From: Paenibacillus radicis (ex Gao et al. 2016)
GTDB lineage: Bacteria; Bacillota; Bacilli; Paenibacillales; Paenibacillaceae
Direction: 5' to 3'
DNA length: 64,000 bases
Assembly (NCBI RefSeq): GCF_014641555.1
Contig: NZ_BMHY01000009.1
Location: 62,001-126,000, forward strand
Within the stretch, counting starts at the first letter, position 1, and the number at the start of each line of letters is the position of its first letter. Below are positions 26,846-35,320 of the stretch, piece by piece. The position numbers were made by a program, and so were the translations under genes. Below the pieces are notes generated by a model that was given only the letters and a program-made list of their open reading frames with translations, was not told the origin of the DNA and made no database searches.

Positions 26846-27834
26846 GAGATCGCTTCGCCTCCTTTCGTAATTTCCAGAAAGATGTCTTCCAAATTTGTTT
26901 GTCCTTCGCTGAATGATATCAGCTTGTAGCCAGCTCCTATCATCTGTTGAAGCAGCTCTGCCTGTTCCTCATCATGACCGCCGTAATGAACGTGAACACC
27001 CCGTTCGTCGCGGAGCACCCGATTAACGAAAGGCTGCTCTCGCAGCCAGTGTTCGGCTTCTTCCGTCCTGCCGATTAACCGGATCGACAAAATCCGCTTT
27101 ACGCGCATCCGGTTTTGAATATCCGCAACATTACCCTTTGCGATCATTTGACCGTGCTCGATAACGCCAATCTCATCTACCATCTCCGCCAGCTCCGGCA
27201 AAATGTGCGAGGAGATGATGATCGTTTTACCCATGGCCTTCAATTCCCGCAATATTTCCCTCATCTCGATCCGAGCCCGCGGATCTAGGCCGGAAGCCGG
27301 CTCATCGAGGATGAGCAGATCCGGGTCATGAACGAGACAGCGTGCTAGACATAAGCGCTGCTTCATGCCCCGGGACAACGTATCGACGTAGGCATCTTTC
27401 TTGTCGCTTAAATTAACGAGCTCCAGCAATTGAGGAATTAATTGTTCCCTCTCCTGCTTAGGTATTCCATAGCTCGCGCCATAGAAATGCATGTACTCCA
27501 TCGTTTTGAATTGATCGTATACGCCGAAGAAGTCCGGCATATAGCCAATCCGTTTACGGACTTCCGCCGGATATTCGGTAACGTCGAAGCCGTCTACCTT
27601 CGCGTAACCCGAGGAAGGTGCCATCAACGTCGCCAAGATCGACATTGTGGTCGATTTGCCCGCACCGTTGGGGCCAACAAAGCCAAATACCGTGCCTTTA
27701 GCAATAGTCAAATCTATCGATTTCAGCGCTTGAAACGTGCCGAAGCTTTTGGTTAATCCTCTTATTTCGATCATCGGCGTTTCCGCCGTCTCCATAGCAA
27801 CTTCCGTATCTACCTCATTCATCGTATCTTTCAT
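26842..27834 (-). CDS. ABC transporter ATP-binding protein (ABC-2 exporter)
   Basis: 330 aa. Walker A GPNGAGKST (residues ~54-62), signature LSRGMKQRL (Arg in place of the second Gly of LSGG), Walker B LLILDEPASGLDP, switch His in IISSHILPE, then an ~80-residue C-terminal domain usual for exporters of the NatA/GldA type. Start ATG shares its first base with the stop of the upstream gene (TAATG). Confidence 0.92.
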   Translation of the reverse strand: MKDTMNEVDTEVAMETAETPMIEIRGLTKSFGTFQALKSIDLTIAKGTVFGFVGPNGAGKSTTMSILATLMAPSSGYAKVDGFDVTEYPAEVRKRIGYMPDFFGVYDQFKTMEYMHFYGASYGIPKQEREQLIPQLLELVNLSDKKDAYVDTLSRGMKQRLCLARCLVHDPDLLILDEPASGLDPRARIEMREILRELKAMGKTIIISSHILPELAEMVDEIGVIEHGQMIAKGNVADIQNRMRVKRILSIRLIGRTEEAEHWLREQPFVNRVLRDERGVHVHYGGHDEEQAELLQQMIGAGYKLISFSEGQTNLEDIFLEITKGGEAIS

Positions 27835-30179
27835 TATCGTACCGACACTCCTTCCAGCCCAATCATCGGCAGCCGGGCATCCGCATCTGTTGCAGCTACC
27901 ATCTTCATTCGAATCGTATTGGACGAATCAATATACATTTTTGCATCCATCTCCGCAGCCGCAGGTATCCAATCGCCGCTAGCTGCATTAAAAATCAACC
28001 ACTGGAGACTCGATGTATTTACGAGGTTCGAGAATGATAATTTATCGTATTTCGCCTTTTCATTCGGCACATGGAATTCGAATTCCAATTCGCCCGGGCT
28101 GAAGTTCATATTCCCGTCGCCGTATTCGTCAAACCGCTGCATCGTATGCGAAGTGACGACAGGTTGCATAGCGCCTGCCGGCACGGTAACGCGGCCATCA
28201 TTTTCCGAAATAAGCGTTCCGATTTGCTGTACCCACATCGTCAAATTATCTGTTCGAACGGCGTCATTGTTTACTTGGAACATTGGCGTATGGTCCTCAC
28301 TAAAGCCAACGACACGGGGCAGCATCTGCGATGCAGGATTAGCGGAATTCCAGTACATATCCATCAGCTCGCGGTGCCTGTTGTATTTGTCGTCTCTCCC
28401 GTTCCCATAAGGAAATAAAGAGGAAGAGAATGGGGAATACATCGTACTATTGGTATTAGGGGCAGACGGAATCGAGACCGATTTGGCTTCATTCGGCGCT
28501 AAATCCCCAACATTAATCAAATTACCGCTAATAATTAACGCGACATGACTCATGGCTGCTTTCGTGCCATTCGTAACTTCAAGCTGCTGCACTCCATTAT
28601 TGCTGCGATAAGCAAGCCCGAAATTCCCAGTATCTTTATCCAGTGAGATACCATCAAACCAGGCTTTCCGGGTTGACCAATAGGCAACGGAATTCCATTG
28701 CATCGTCGTCTCCTGATCATTCATCAACACTTGCGTATTGCCAGTGAGATTCAATTGTCCGCCGCCTTCGTTAGATAAAGGCCGCAGGGGAACAGCATGG
28801 TCGAAATGAGCTTTAATGGTACCTCCATTAGGGGAAAACACACCAAATGCACCTGATCGAACGCCGCCCCCTTCAGGAGCCAGCTCCACAACCGATACAG
28901 AATGGGCAAGGAAGCTTCGTTTATCCTCAGCTCCAAATATGAATATCGCCACGCCCATTAAGACAGCGAGCGTTGGCACCAGCCACCAGGTCCATTCTCT
29001 CCGGTCCAGTTTTTTCAGCAGGAAATAGAGTACTGGCGCTGCAATTAACATATATAAAACGAACATCCATAATAACAAGCCAAATTTAGGCGGATTAATA
29101 GAAGGAAACTTATCGACTATGTTTTGAACATTCCAATACGAATTGGAATACAGAACCATATTGCCCTGCATAATCGGAGACAAGCTGTCCTTCAGCAGCT
29201 TTGCATAAACCAGTTCACTGCCATTCCATGATGCAATCGGCTCAAGCGATGGATCGAAGGCGACGTATATAACGCTGCCGCTTCCTACAGGCCGAGTAAT
29301 AGCAAGCGGTATCCCATTTTCAGATAAAACCGTATTGCCTTCAATAATAGAACCGGTTGATACCGTTATCGGTGCAGCCGATTTCCATTCCTTCCCGCTT
29401 TCCTTGCTTAGTGAGGCTGGGCTAGTCAGCGAAGAGGTTCCCTCTTGCTTCAATGGCACTATCGATTCGAACGCCTGCGCGGTTTTGCTGTAGCCTGCAC
29501 CGCCTGATAGCATTAGCGTCCCTCCAGCCTTCACCCAATCCTCGATCGCCTTAACCCGCTGCTCATCCCAGCCAGAAGTCGCAACGTCGTTAATAACAAG
29601 CAAATCGAAATAATCGAGCAAGATGGATGAATTCGGCAATTGCTCTTCCTTTAATGGAATAACGGATAAATTATAGCCTTGCACATTCAATGAAGGCATG
29701 AAGTTCAGCGTGTCGGGATCGCTAGCAAGAACACCTATCGAATAATTAACAATAGACGAGCTTATTAGATAGGGGCTGCCGATCACGATGTTGACCTTTT
29801 CCCCTGACTTATAGGAACCTTTATAAAACCGGATTAAATTGTTTTTTTCATTAAGATTCATTCCCGGAATGGCAATTGTCAATTCAACATCACTACCCCG
29901 GGGCAGCTCCGCCGGCACGACATAATCCGTTGTCCCGCCATAATTGCCAGCTATCGTAATAACGACTTCGCCTTTCAGGTCGGCTTTCGTCATATTGGTT
30001 AACGTTAGTCGGGCAGGCGCCCACTTTCCTTCCCTTACATTCCCCTGGTAACCGACGCTAGCTTTGACGGAAATGCCGTTAAAATCAGCAGCGCTAATCC
30101 TTCCGCCTAACTGAAAAACGGCGGATACCATTCCAACCAACACAATCAGTGCAAGTATACGTTGTAACTTATGCTTCAC
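27834..30179 (-). CDS. Secreted/membrane protein, first gene of the MoxR-VWA-ABC operon
   Basis: 781 aa. A signal peptide (residues 1-30, ...VSAVFQLGGRISAADF) is followed by a beta-sandwich domain. Residues ~200-300 resemble a GATase1-like fold (YFDLLVINDVATSGWD ... GTLMLSGGAGYSKT), also seen in DUF4350-type proteins. Two membrane helices follow at about 375-400 and 410-435, and the C-terminal half is extracytoplasmic and beta-rich. Start: GTG at 30179 has AGGAGAGGGG 7 bases upstream; the open frame extends to an ATG at 30257 but without such a site and without disturbing the signal peptide only from 30179. Role unknown; perhaps the surface component served by the exporter and MoxR machinery. 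Confidence 0.75.
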   Translation of the reverse strand: MKHKLQRILALIVLVGMVSAVFQLGGRISAADFNGISVKASVGYQGNVREGKWAPARLTLTNMTKADLKGEVVITIAGNYGGTTDYVVPAELPRGSDVELTIAIPGMNLNEKNNLIRFYKGSYKSGEKVNIVIGSPYLISSSIVNYSIGVLASDPDTLNFMPSLNVQGYNLSVIPLKEEQLPNSSILLDYFDLLVINDVATSGWDEQRVKAIEDWVKAGGTLMLSGGAGYSKTAQAFESIVPLKQEGTSSLTSPASLSKESGKEWKSAAPITVSTGSIIEGNTVLSENGIPLAITRPVGSGSVIYVAFDPSLEPIASWNGSELVYAKLLKDSLSPIMQGNMVLYSNSYWNVQNIVDKFPSINPPKFGLLLWMFVLYMLIAAPVLYFLLKKLDRREWTWWLVPTLAVLMGVAIFIFGAEDKRSFLAHSVSVVELAPEGGGVRSGAFGVFSPNGGTIKAHFDHAVPLRPLSNEGGGQLNLTGNTQVLMNDQETTMQWNSVAYWSTRKAWFDGISLDKDTGNFGLAYRSNNGVQQLEVTNGTKAAMSHVALIISGNLINVGDLAPNEAKSVSIPSAPNTNSTMYSPFSSSLFPYGNGRDDKYNRHRELMDMYWNSANPASQMLPRVVGFSEDHTPMFQVNNDAVRTDNLTMWVQQIGTLISENDGRVTVPAGAMQPVVTSHTMQRFDEYGDGNMNFSPGELEFEFHVPNEKAKYDKLSFSNLVNTSSLQWLIFNAASGDWIPAAAEMDAKMYIDSSNTIRMKMVAATDADARLPMIGLEGVSVR

Positions 30180-30277
30180 AATCAAGCCCCTCTCCTCTAT
30201 GTATATCCATCTACATAATAACGGAAAAGCTCCTATAATTGTTGCATATTTTGACAAATTGAAAAATATAAGGATTA

Positions 30278-30314
30278 AAAAACGGCGATGCAGAATTAAT
30301 CCGCTCGCCGTTTT
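30278..30314 (-). terminator. Intrinsic terminator after ybjQ-like gene
   Basis: AAAACGGCG(A) / (T)CGCCGTTTT stem with ~17-base loop, U-run TTTTTT on the minus strand, 7 bp past the stop. Confidence 0.75.
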
Positions 30315-30320
30315 CGTATT

Positions 30321-30632
30321 CTAAATGCGTACTGCCGTGCCGCTTACCGCTACCATCAGCATACCATCGCGAATCACTTCATAATCGATGTCGATAGCAA
30401 CGACTGCATTGGCCCCAAGTCTGGATGCTTGCATCTTCATCTCTTCGATTGCGACGTCTCTCGCTTCCTTAAGCTTGCCTTCGTAGGCCCCGGAGCGGCC
30501 TCCAATGATGTCTGTAATAGAAGCTAAGAAATCGCGGACAACGTTAGCACCCATAATCGCTTCGCCGGTAACAACTCCCGTATATTCCAAAATGGGACGT
30601 CCTTCAATAGTAGGTGTAGTAGTGATCAGCAT
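30321..30632 (-). CDS. YbjQ-family (heavy-metal-binding-domain-like) protein
   Basis: 103 aa, cytoplasmic. Matches the YbjQ/UPF0145 family: [38 protein letters not shown] and the C-terminal [14 protein letters not shown]. The family forms pentamers; no biochemical function is established. Start: ATG at 30632 has GGGGG 8 bases upstream; the open frame continues upstream to 30788 into the next gene, but that part is not family-like. Confidence 0.9.
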   Translation of the reverse strand: MLITTTPTIEGRPILEYTGVVTGEAIMGANVVRDFLASITDIIGGRSGAYEGKLKEARDVAIEEMKMQASRLGANAVVAIDIDYEVIRDGMLMVAVSGTAVRI

Positions 30633-30732
30633 GTTTTTTCCCCCTTGCTTCCAAAGAAGCATGATATATGATTCTGAATGATTGTACGTTGAAGGAACGG
30701 ATAATGTTTCGCTGCTTCTCCGAATCCCGACT

Positions 30733-31053
30733 TTAGTCGAGTTTCTCGAAATCAATTTTCCCGGCCGTATTCGTTCGAAGCTGAACATGTACGCTAACCC
30801 TGACGCTAATTTCCTTGGCGCCTTGCCTCACCCAGAGCTTAAATCGCTCTTCGACCGCTTCCGAAGTATCTGGATACCGCCCCTCGTACTTGTAATCTAC
30901 AATCTCCGCACCGTATTTGGATGCGGTCTCCTGCACCGCCAGCTTCCCCCATTTGGCATAGTCCGGCTCCAACGCGGTTGCTTGATTTGACATGGTCAAC
31001 GATCCAGCAATTATACTTAATGCCAGCATGAGCAATATTATAATTCTCTTCAA
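30733..31053 (-). CDS. DUF3889 family secreted protein
   Basis: About 106 aa. Signal peptide of ~27 residues (KRIIILLML ... SNQATA), then a compact domain starting [19 protein letters not shown] and containing [10 protein letters not shown] and [18 protein letters not shown], the pattern of DUF3889 (Bacillus YqzG-like) proteins. Function unknown. Start: TTG at 31053 with GGAAGGG about 10 bases upstream is preferred over an ATG at 31092, which has no site. Confidence 0.8.
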   Translation of the reverse strand: MKRIIILLMLALSIIAGSLTMSNQATALEPDYAKWGKLAVQETASKYGAEIVDYKYEGRYPDTSEAVEERFKLWVRQGAKEISVRVSVHVQLRTNTAGKIDFEKLD

Positions 31054-31128
31054 CTGCCTGCCACCCTTCCAGCGATTATTGATTCTCGCCATAGGGTAGC
31101 CTTTGCAAGGATAGGTTATGCAGGCCGT

Positions 31129-31331
31129 CTATTCCTGTCCCATCCGCTGCCTCTCAAAGCTTGCTGGCTCATTGTGCTCCAGAAGAGGCGCATACATCAT
31201 CAGCGCTTCGTTCGCGGCAATGAACTCATCGCGCAGCCATTCCCGCTGTCGGCATGACTCACGCGCCGGTGAATCCGGTTGTCTGTGGTTTCATTTCGAA
31301 TTTGCAGATAGGCATAGCCTTTCCGCTTCAT
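31129..31331 (-). pseudogene. Possible remnant of a small gene, frameshifted
   Basis: An ATG at 31331 opens a protein-like frame (MKRKGYAYLQIRNETTDN...) that drifts after ~27 codons. A second frame, shifted, continues convincingly (REWLRDEFIAANEALMMYAP ... FERQRMGQE) to a stop at 31129. One indel near 31230-31250 would join them into ~65 residues. No ribosome binding site is seen. The rest of this 380-bp gap (31093-31473) holds only a terminator. Confidence 0.25.
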
Positions 31332-31421
31332 ATCGAATTACGTAATTGCCGAAAGATTGGCGTTGTATGCGTAATCACAAGGCAAGGCGCAGGAAGTGTT
31401 TCAGACCAGATGAATTCGATA

Positions 31422-31460
31422 TAAAAAACAGCCGCTCCGCTAGTTCGCGGAACGGCTGTT
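31422..31460 (-). terminator. Intrinsic terminator after swrC
   Basis: 14-bp stem with one mismatch (AACAGCCGTTCCGC / GCGGAGCGGCTGTT), 6-base loop, then TTTTTT on the minus strand; 14 bp after the stop. Confidence 0.9.
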
Positions 31461-31473
31461 GTCAGCTATTCAA

Positions 31474-34400
31474 TTATTGAGCTGTTTTTCTTTTCCGGTT
31501 CAGGAACTCGTAAACGATTGGTACGATAAACAGCGTAAGCAGCGTCGAGCTAGTCAAACCGCCGATAACCGTAATCGCCATTCCCTTCGAGATCAAGCCG
31601 CCGGATTCGAAACCGAGAGCAAGCGGCAGCAATGCGCCAACTGTTGCAATCGCCGTCATCAAAATCGGACGGAGACGTGTGCCGCCAGCTTCCAGAAGCG
31701 CTTCACGAACGCTTAATCCGTCACGCTCCTTGTGAATAACACGGTCGACGAGTACGATCGCATTGGTGACAACGATGCCGATAAGCATCAGCGCTCCAAT
31801 CATCGCTGTAATGCTCAGCGATTCACCTGCGATCCACAGACCAACAAATGCGCCGATAACGGTGAACGGCAGGGAGAACAAAATTGCAAATGGCGTCAAT
31901 GCGCCGCCAAATGTAATGACAAGCACCAAGTATACGATCGCAATGGCAGCCAGCATTGCAAGACCCAGCTGCATGAACGATTCCGTCATTTGCTCGGTTA
32001 CGCCGCCCATTTCAATATCCATGCCGGATGGAAGCTTCATTTCATCGGTCATCGTTTTCAGTTGAGTGGATACTCCACCTACATTGGATGCTGTAATGTC
32101 AGCGGACACTTCCGCATAAATACGGTCGTTTTTACGAGTAATCGTATTCGGCGATGCCCCTTCTTCAATGACAGCCACGTCTTTCAAAGCGATTTCCTTG
32201 CCCAGCGGCGAGGTAAGCTTAACGTTTTCCAAATCGGCTTTATCCTTGTAAACCTTCTGCTCTACCTTCACGTAGACATTTAATTCTTTGCCATCCTTCT
32301 CAATCTTCGTCAATACCGGGTTGCTTCTTGACGGACTGAGCGCCATTGCGATCTGTCCGGCAGCCAGACCGTTCTGGCTAAGCTTTTCTTGATCCGCTAC
32401 GATGCGATACTGCTCATATGTTTCGGACAAGCTCGTATCGACATTCGTCAAATCTTTGTTTTCCTTCAGTTTGTTCTGAAGCTCTTCCACGACTGGCTGC
32501 AGCGACTTCATATCAGGACCGTATACAACCATCGATACTTTAGAGCCGCCGATACCGCCGCCCATAAAGTCCTGCTGCTTCCATTCGCCTTTGCCGCCAA
32601 GCTTCTGCAGCATGTCGATAACTTGATCTTTCTCGCCTGCAAACTCCTTGAATGACTCCTCATATTTCAAATTGAACAGGGCTTGCTTGGAGGCAGCCGG
32701 GTTGAATGGATTTCCTCCGCCAACCGAATATTGCACAATTTCAAGACCCTCACGGTTAAGCAGCTGGCCTTCCGCTTTCAGAGACATTTCCTCAACTTGC
32801 TCCCGGGTTTCGCCAGGGGCGGGATTGTATGTGACAACCATCGTCTTCTCTTCATCGCCCGGCAGGAAGCTCATGCCGATGACCGGAAGAAGGAAGCAGC
32901 TGCCGATGAGCAGCACCAGTGCGATGCCAAATGCGATAAACTTATGATTGAGGGACCATTTGAGAGAACCTTTGTACCATTCCGTCAAGCGTCCCGGCTT
33001 CTCTTCATGTACTTTACCGGCTTTAATTCCGTTGCGGAACATCATATGCGCCAGCATCGGAACGACTGTGATCGCAACCAGCAGTGATGCCAGAAGGGCG
33101 AAGACGATCGTAAGCGCAAACGGCATGAAGATTTCGCCGATCATACCAGATACGAGTGCAAGCGGCAGGAATACAGCGATTGTAACGATTGTGGAGGACA
33201 TGATCGGTACGAACATTTCCTTCGTAGCATCCAGAATCAGTTCTTTACCCTTCAGCTTCTCTCCAGTCAGCGCCATCCGTCTGTAAATATTCTCGATGAC
33301 GACGATCGAATCGTCGATAACCCGCCCGATGGCGACGGTCATCGCGCCCAGCGTCATAATATTGAGCGTAACGTCAAAGCGGCTCAATACGAGAAGCGCG
33401 ATCAGGATCGACAACGGAATCGATACAACAGCGATAATCGTCGAACGAATATTGCGAAGGAAGATCAGAATAATGAATACGGCAATAATCGCACCGATAA
33501 TCGCTTTGCTGATCATCGTGTGAACCGAATCTTCAATCGGCTTGCCTTGGTCCAGCGAAGTGATCACTTTCAATCCATCCGTGTTTTTCTCCAAATCGGT
33601 CATCTTGTTCTTTACGCCATTAACGACATCGACGGTGTTCGCGTCTGCCGATTTGACGATGGAAATACCGATAGATAACTCGCCGTTTGTTCGCGAGATC
33701 GATTCAGCCTTATCGATAACTTTAAGATCCGCTACTTCACTAAGCGATACGGTCGGAAGCTTAATATCAAGTGCCACGCCTTCTGGCAATGCGCCGCCTT
33801 GCGCGCCTCCTGCCGGTGCGCCAGCACCCGCTCCTGCACCACCGCCTGCGCCTTGCGGCGTATACGGAATTTGCAGGTTGTTCAAATCTTCCTCAGTTAC
33901 GATGTTACCGTCCACAAGCACCGTTTTCTCGGAAGAGCCGAATTCAAAGATGCCAAGCGGTACAGATAAAGCGTTACCTTGGATGATGCCTTTAACTGTC
34001 TCTTCTGTTAAGCCGTACTTCGCTAATTGCTCCGGCTTGAACGTCAATTCAGCCTGCTTCACGTTTTGACCTGAAATTTGAACGCTGGCAACACCTTCGA
34101 TGCCTTCGATTTCAGGTACGATGTTCTGCTCCACATCCTTGGTCAACTGCTCCAGGTCCATCTTATCGTTCGAAAGGCTAAGCGCCAGAACCGGGAATGC
34201 ATTAAGGCTTATGCGTGATACGCTTGGGCTCTGAGCGCCTTCCGGCAGGTCCAAGCCTGCTACTGCTTCTTTAATTTCAGTTGCGGCAGCATCCATATCT
34301 ACCCCATATTCATACTCGACAATGATCGAAGATGCATTTTCCATAGAGGTAGAATTAACCGTTTTTACACCCTGCATATTGCGGGTACGCTGCTCGATCG

Positions 34401-34599
34401 GCTTCGTTACCTTTTCCATGATTTCCTCAGGAGCGGCTCCCGGATAGACCGTTGTTACACTTACAATCGGTACAGTAATGTCAGGCATCGTCTCCATCTT
34501 CATGTTGAGGCCCGAATACAAACCGGCAAACATGATGATCGCTGTTAAAATCCACAGGGCAAACTTGTTGTTCAACGAAAATTTAATAATACTCTTCAA
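31474..34599 (-). CDS. swrC: RND-family efflux pump (SwrC/AcrB-like)
   Basis: 1041 aa, the AcrB/SwrC class of proton-driven exporters in Gram-positive bacteria. N-terminal helix, then VPIVSVTTVYPGAAPEEIMEKV (first periplasmic/extracellular loop, in part), six-helix bundle with GRVIDDSIVVIENIYR in TM4, second loop and second bundle ending in IGGLTSSTLLTLFIVPIVYE. Asp pair in TM4 (DDS) supports proton coupling. A ~25-residue Gly/Ala-rich insert lies in the first loop (33770-33850). TTG start at 34599 with GGAG 6-7 bases upstream. Downstream of a kinase/regulator pair, 31 bp after the regulator, so probably under their control. Confidence 0.93.
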   Translation of the reverse strand: MKSIIKFSLNNKFALWILTAIIMFAGLYSGLNMKMETMPDITVPIVSVTTVYPGAAPEEIMEKVTKPIEQRTRNMQGVKTVNSTSMENASSIIVEYEYGVDMDAAATEIKEAVAGLDLPEGAQSPSVSRISLNAFPVLALSLSNDKMDLEQLTKDVEQNIVPEIEGIEGVASVQISGQNVKQAELTFKPEQLAKYGLTEETVKGIIQGNALSVPLGIFEFGSSEKTVLVDGNIVTEEDLNNLQIPYTPQGAGGGAGAGAGAPAGGAQGGALPEGVALDIKLPTVSLSEVADLKVIDKAESISRTNGELSIGISIVKSADANTVDVVNGVKNKMTDLEKNTDGLKVITSLDQGKPIEDSVHTMISKAIIGAIIAVFIILIFLRNIRSTIIAVVSIPLSILIALLVLSRFDVTLNIMTLGAMTVAIGRVIDDSIVVIENIYRRMALTGEKLKGKELILDATKEMFVPIMSSTIVTIAVFLPLALVSGMIGEIFMPFALTIVFALLASLLVAITVVPMLAHMMFRNGIKAGKVHEEKPGRLTEWYKGSLKWSLNHKFIAFGIALVLLIGSCFLLPVIGMSFLPGDEEKTMVVTYNPAPGETREQVEEMSLKAEGQLLNREGLEIVQYSVGGGNPFNPAASKQALFNLKYEESFKEFAGEKDQVIDMLQKLGGKGEWKQQDFMGGGIGGSKVSMVVYGPDMKSLQPVVEELQNKLKENKDLTNVDTSLSETYEQYRIVADQEKLSQNGLAAGQIAMALSPSRSNPVLTKIEKDGKELNVYVKVEQKVYKDKADLENVKLTSPLGKEIALKDVAVIEEGASPNTITRKNDRIYAEVSADITASNVGGVSTQLKTMTDEMKLPSGMDIEMGGVTEQMTESFMQLGLAMLAAIAIVYLVLVITFGGALTPFAILFSLPFTVIGAFVGLWIAGESLSITAMIGALMLIGIVVTNAIVLVDRVIHKERDGLSVREALLEAGGTRLRPILMTAIATVGALLPLALGFESGGLISKGMAITVIGGLTSSTLLTLFIVPIVYEFLNRKRKTAQ

Positions 34600-34630
34600 A
34601 CGAACTCCACTCCTTCTCTCTCGTTCATTC

Positions 34631-35320
34631 CTACACTTTAAAGCGGTAGCCTACGCCCCAAATCGTCTCGATATATTGCGGATTGGAAGGGTCATGCTCG
34701 ATTTTCTCCCGAAGTCTGCGAATATGGACCGTTACAGTCGCGATGTCGCCAACCGATTCCAGACCCCACACTCGCTCGAACAGCTCCTCTTTATCGAATA
34801 CGCGATTCGGATGGGTCGCAAGCAGCAGCAGCAAATCATATTCCTTCGCCGTCAATTGGGCTTCCTGCTCATGGATCGTCACACGTCTCGAAGGCTTGTC
34901 TATAGTAAGTCCTCGAATATGGATCTGATTGCCCACCCCGCCTCTTTCTCCGGTCAGCCTTTCATACCGTGACAGGTGAGCCTTTACCCGGGCGACGAGC
35001 TCACTTGGACTAAACGGCTTCGTCAAGTAGTCGTCGGCCCCTAATCCAAGTCCTCTTATTTTATCGATGTCGTCTTTTTTCGCGGTTACCATAAGCACTG
35101 GAATATCGGAAGTCTGCCGGATTTGACGGCAAATCTCGAAACCGTCCACCTTTGGCAGCATTAAATCCAAAATAATTAAATCATAGCCGCCTTCCACCGC
35201 TTTTTGCAGCCCGACATCGCCTCTCCCTTCGATCTCCACGGCAAAGCTGTGGCTTTCCAAATAATCGCGTTCCAACTCTGCTATTGCTTTTTCGTCCTCA
35301 ATAATCAATATTTTCTTCAT
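34631..35320 (-). CDS. OmpR/PhoB-type response regulator
   Basis: 229 aa. Receiver domain: acidic pocket IIEDEKA, phosphoacceptor in LIILDLMLPKVDG (Asp ~53), Lys in YLTKPF; then winged-helix DNA-binding domain (LTAKEYDLLLLLATHPNRVF ... VTVHIRRLREKIE). Starts inside the last codons of the kinase gene (23-bp overlap), so translation is coupled. Confidence 0.95.
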   Translation of the reverse strand: MKKILIIEDEKAIAELERDYLESHSFAVEIEGRGDVGLQKAVEGGYDLIILDLMLPKVDGFEICRQIRQTSDIPVLMVTAKKDDIDKIRGLGLGADDYLTKPFSPSELVARVKAHLSRYERLTGERGGVGNQIHIRGLTIDKPSRRVTIHEQEAQLTAKEYDLLLLLATHPNRVFDKEELFERVWGLESVGDIATVTVHIRRLREKIEHDPSNPQYIETIWGVGYRFKV

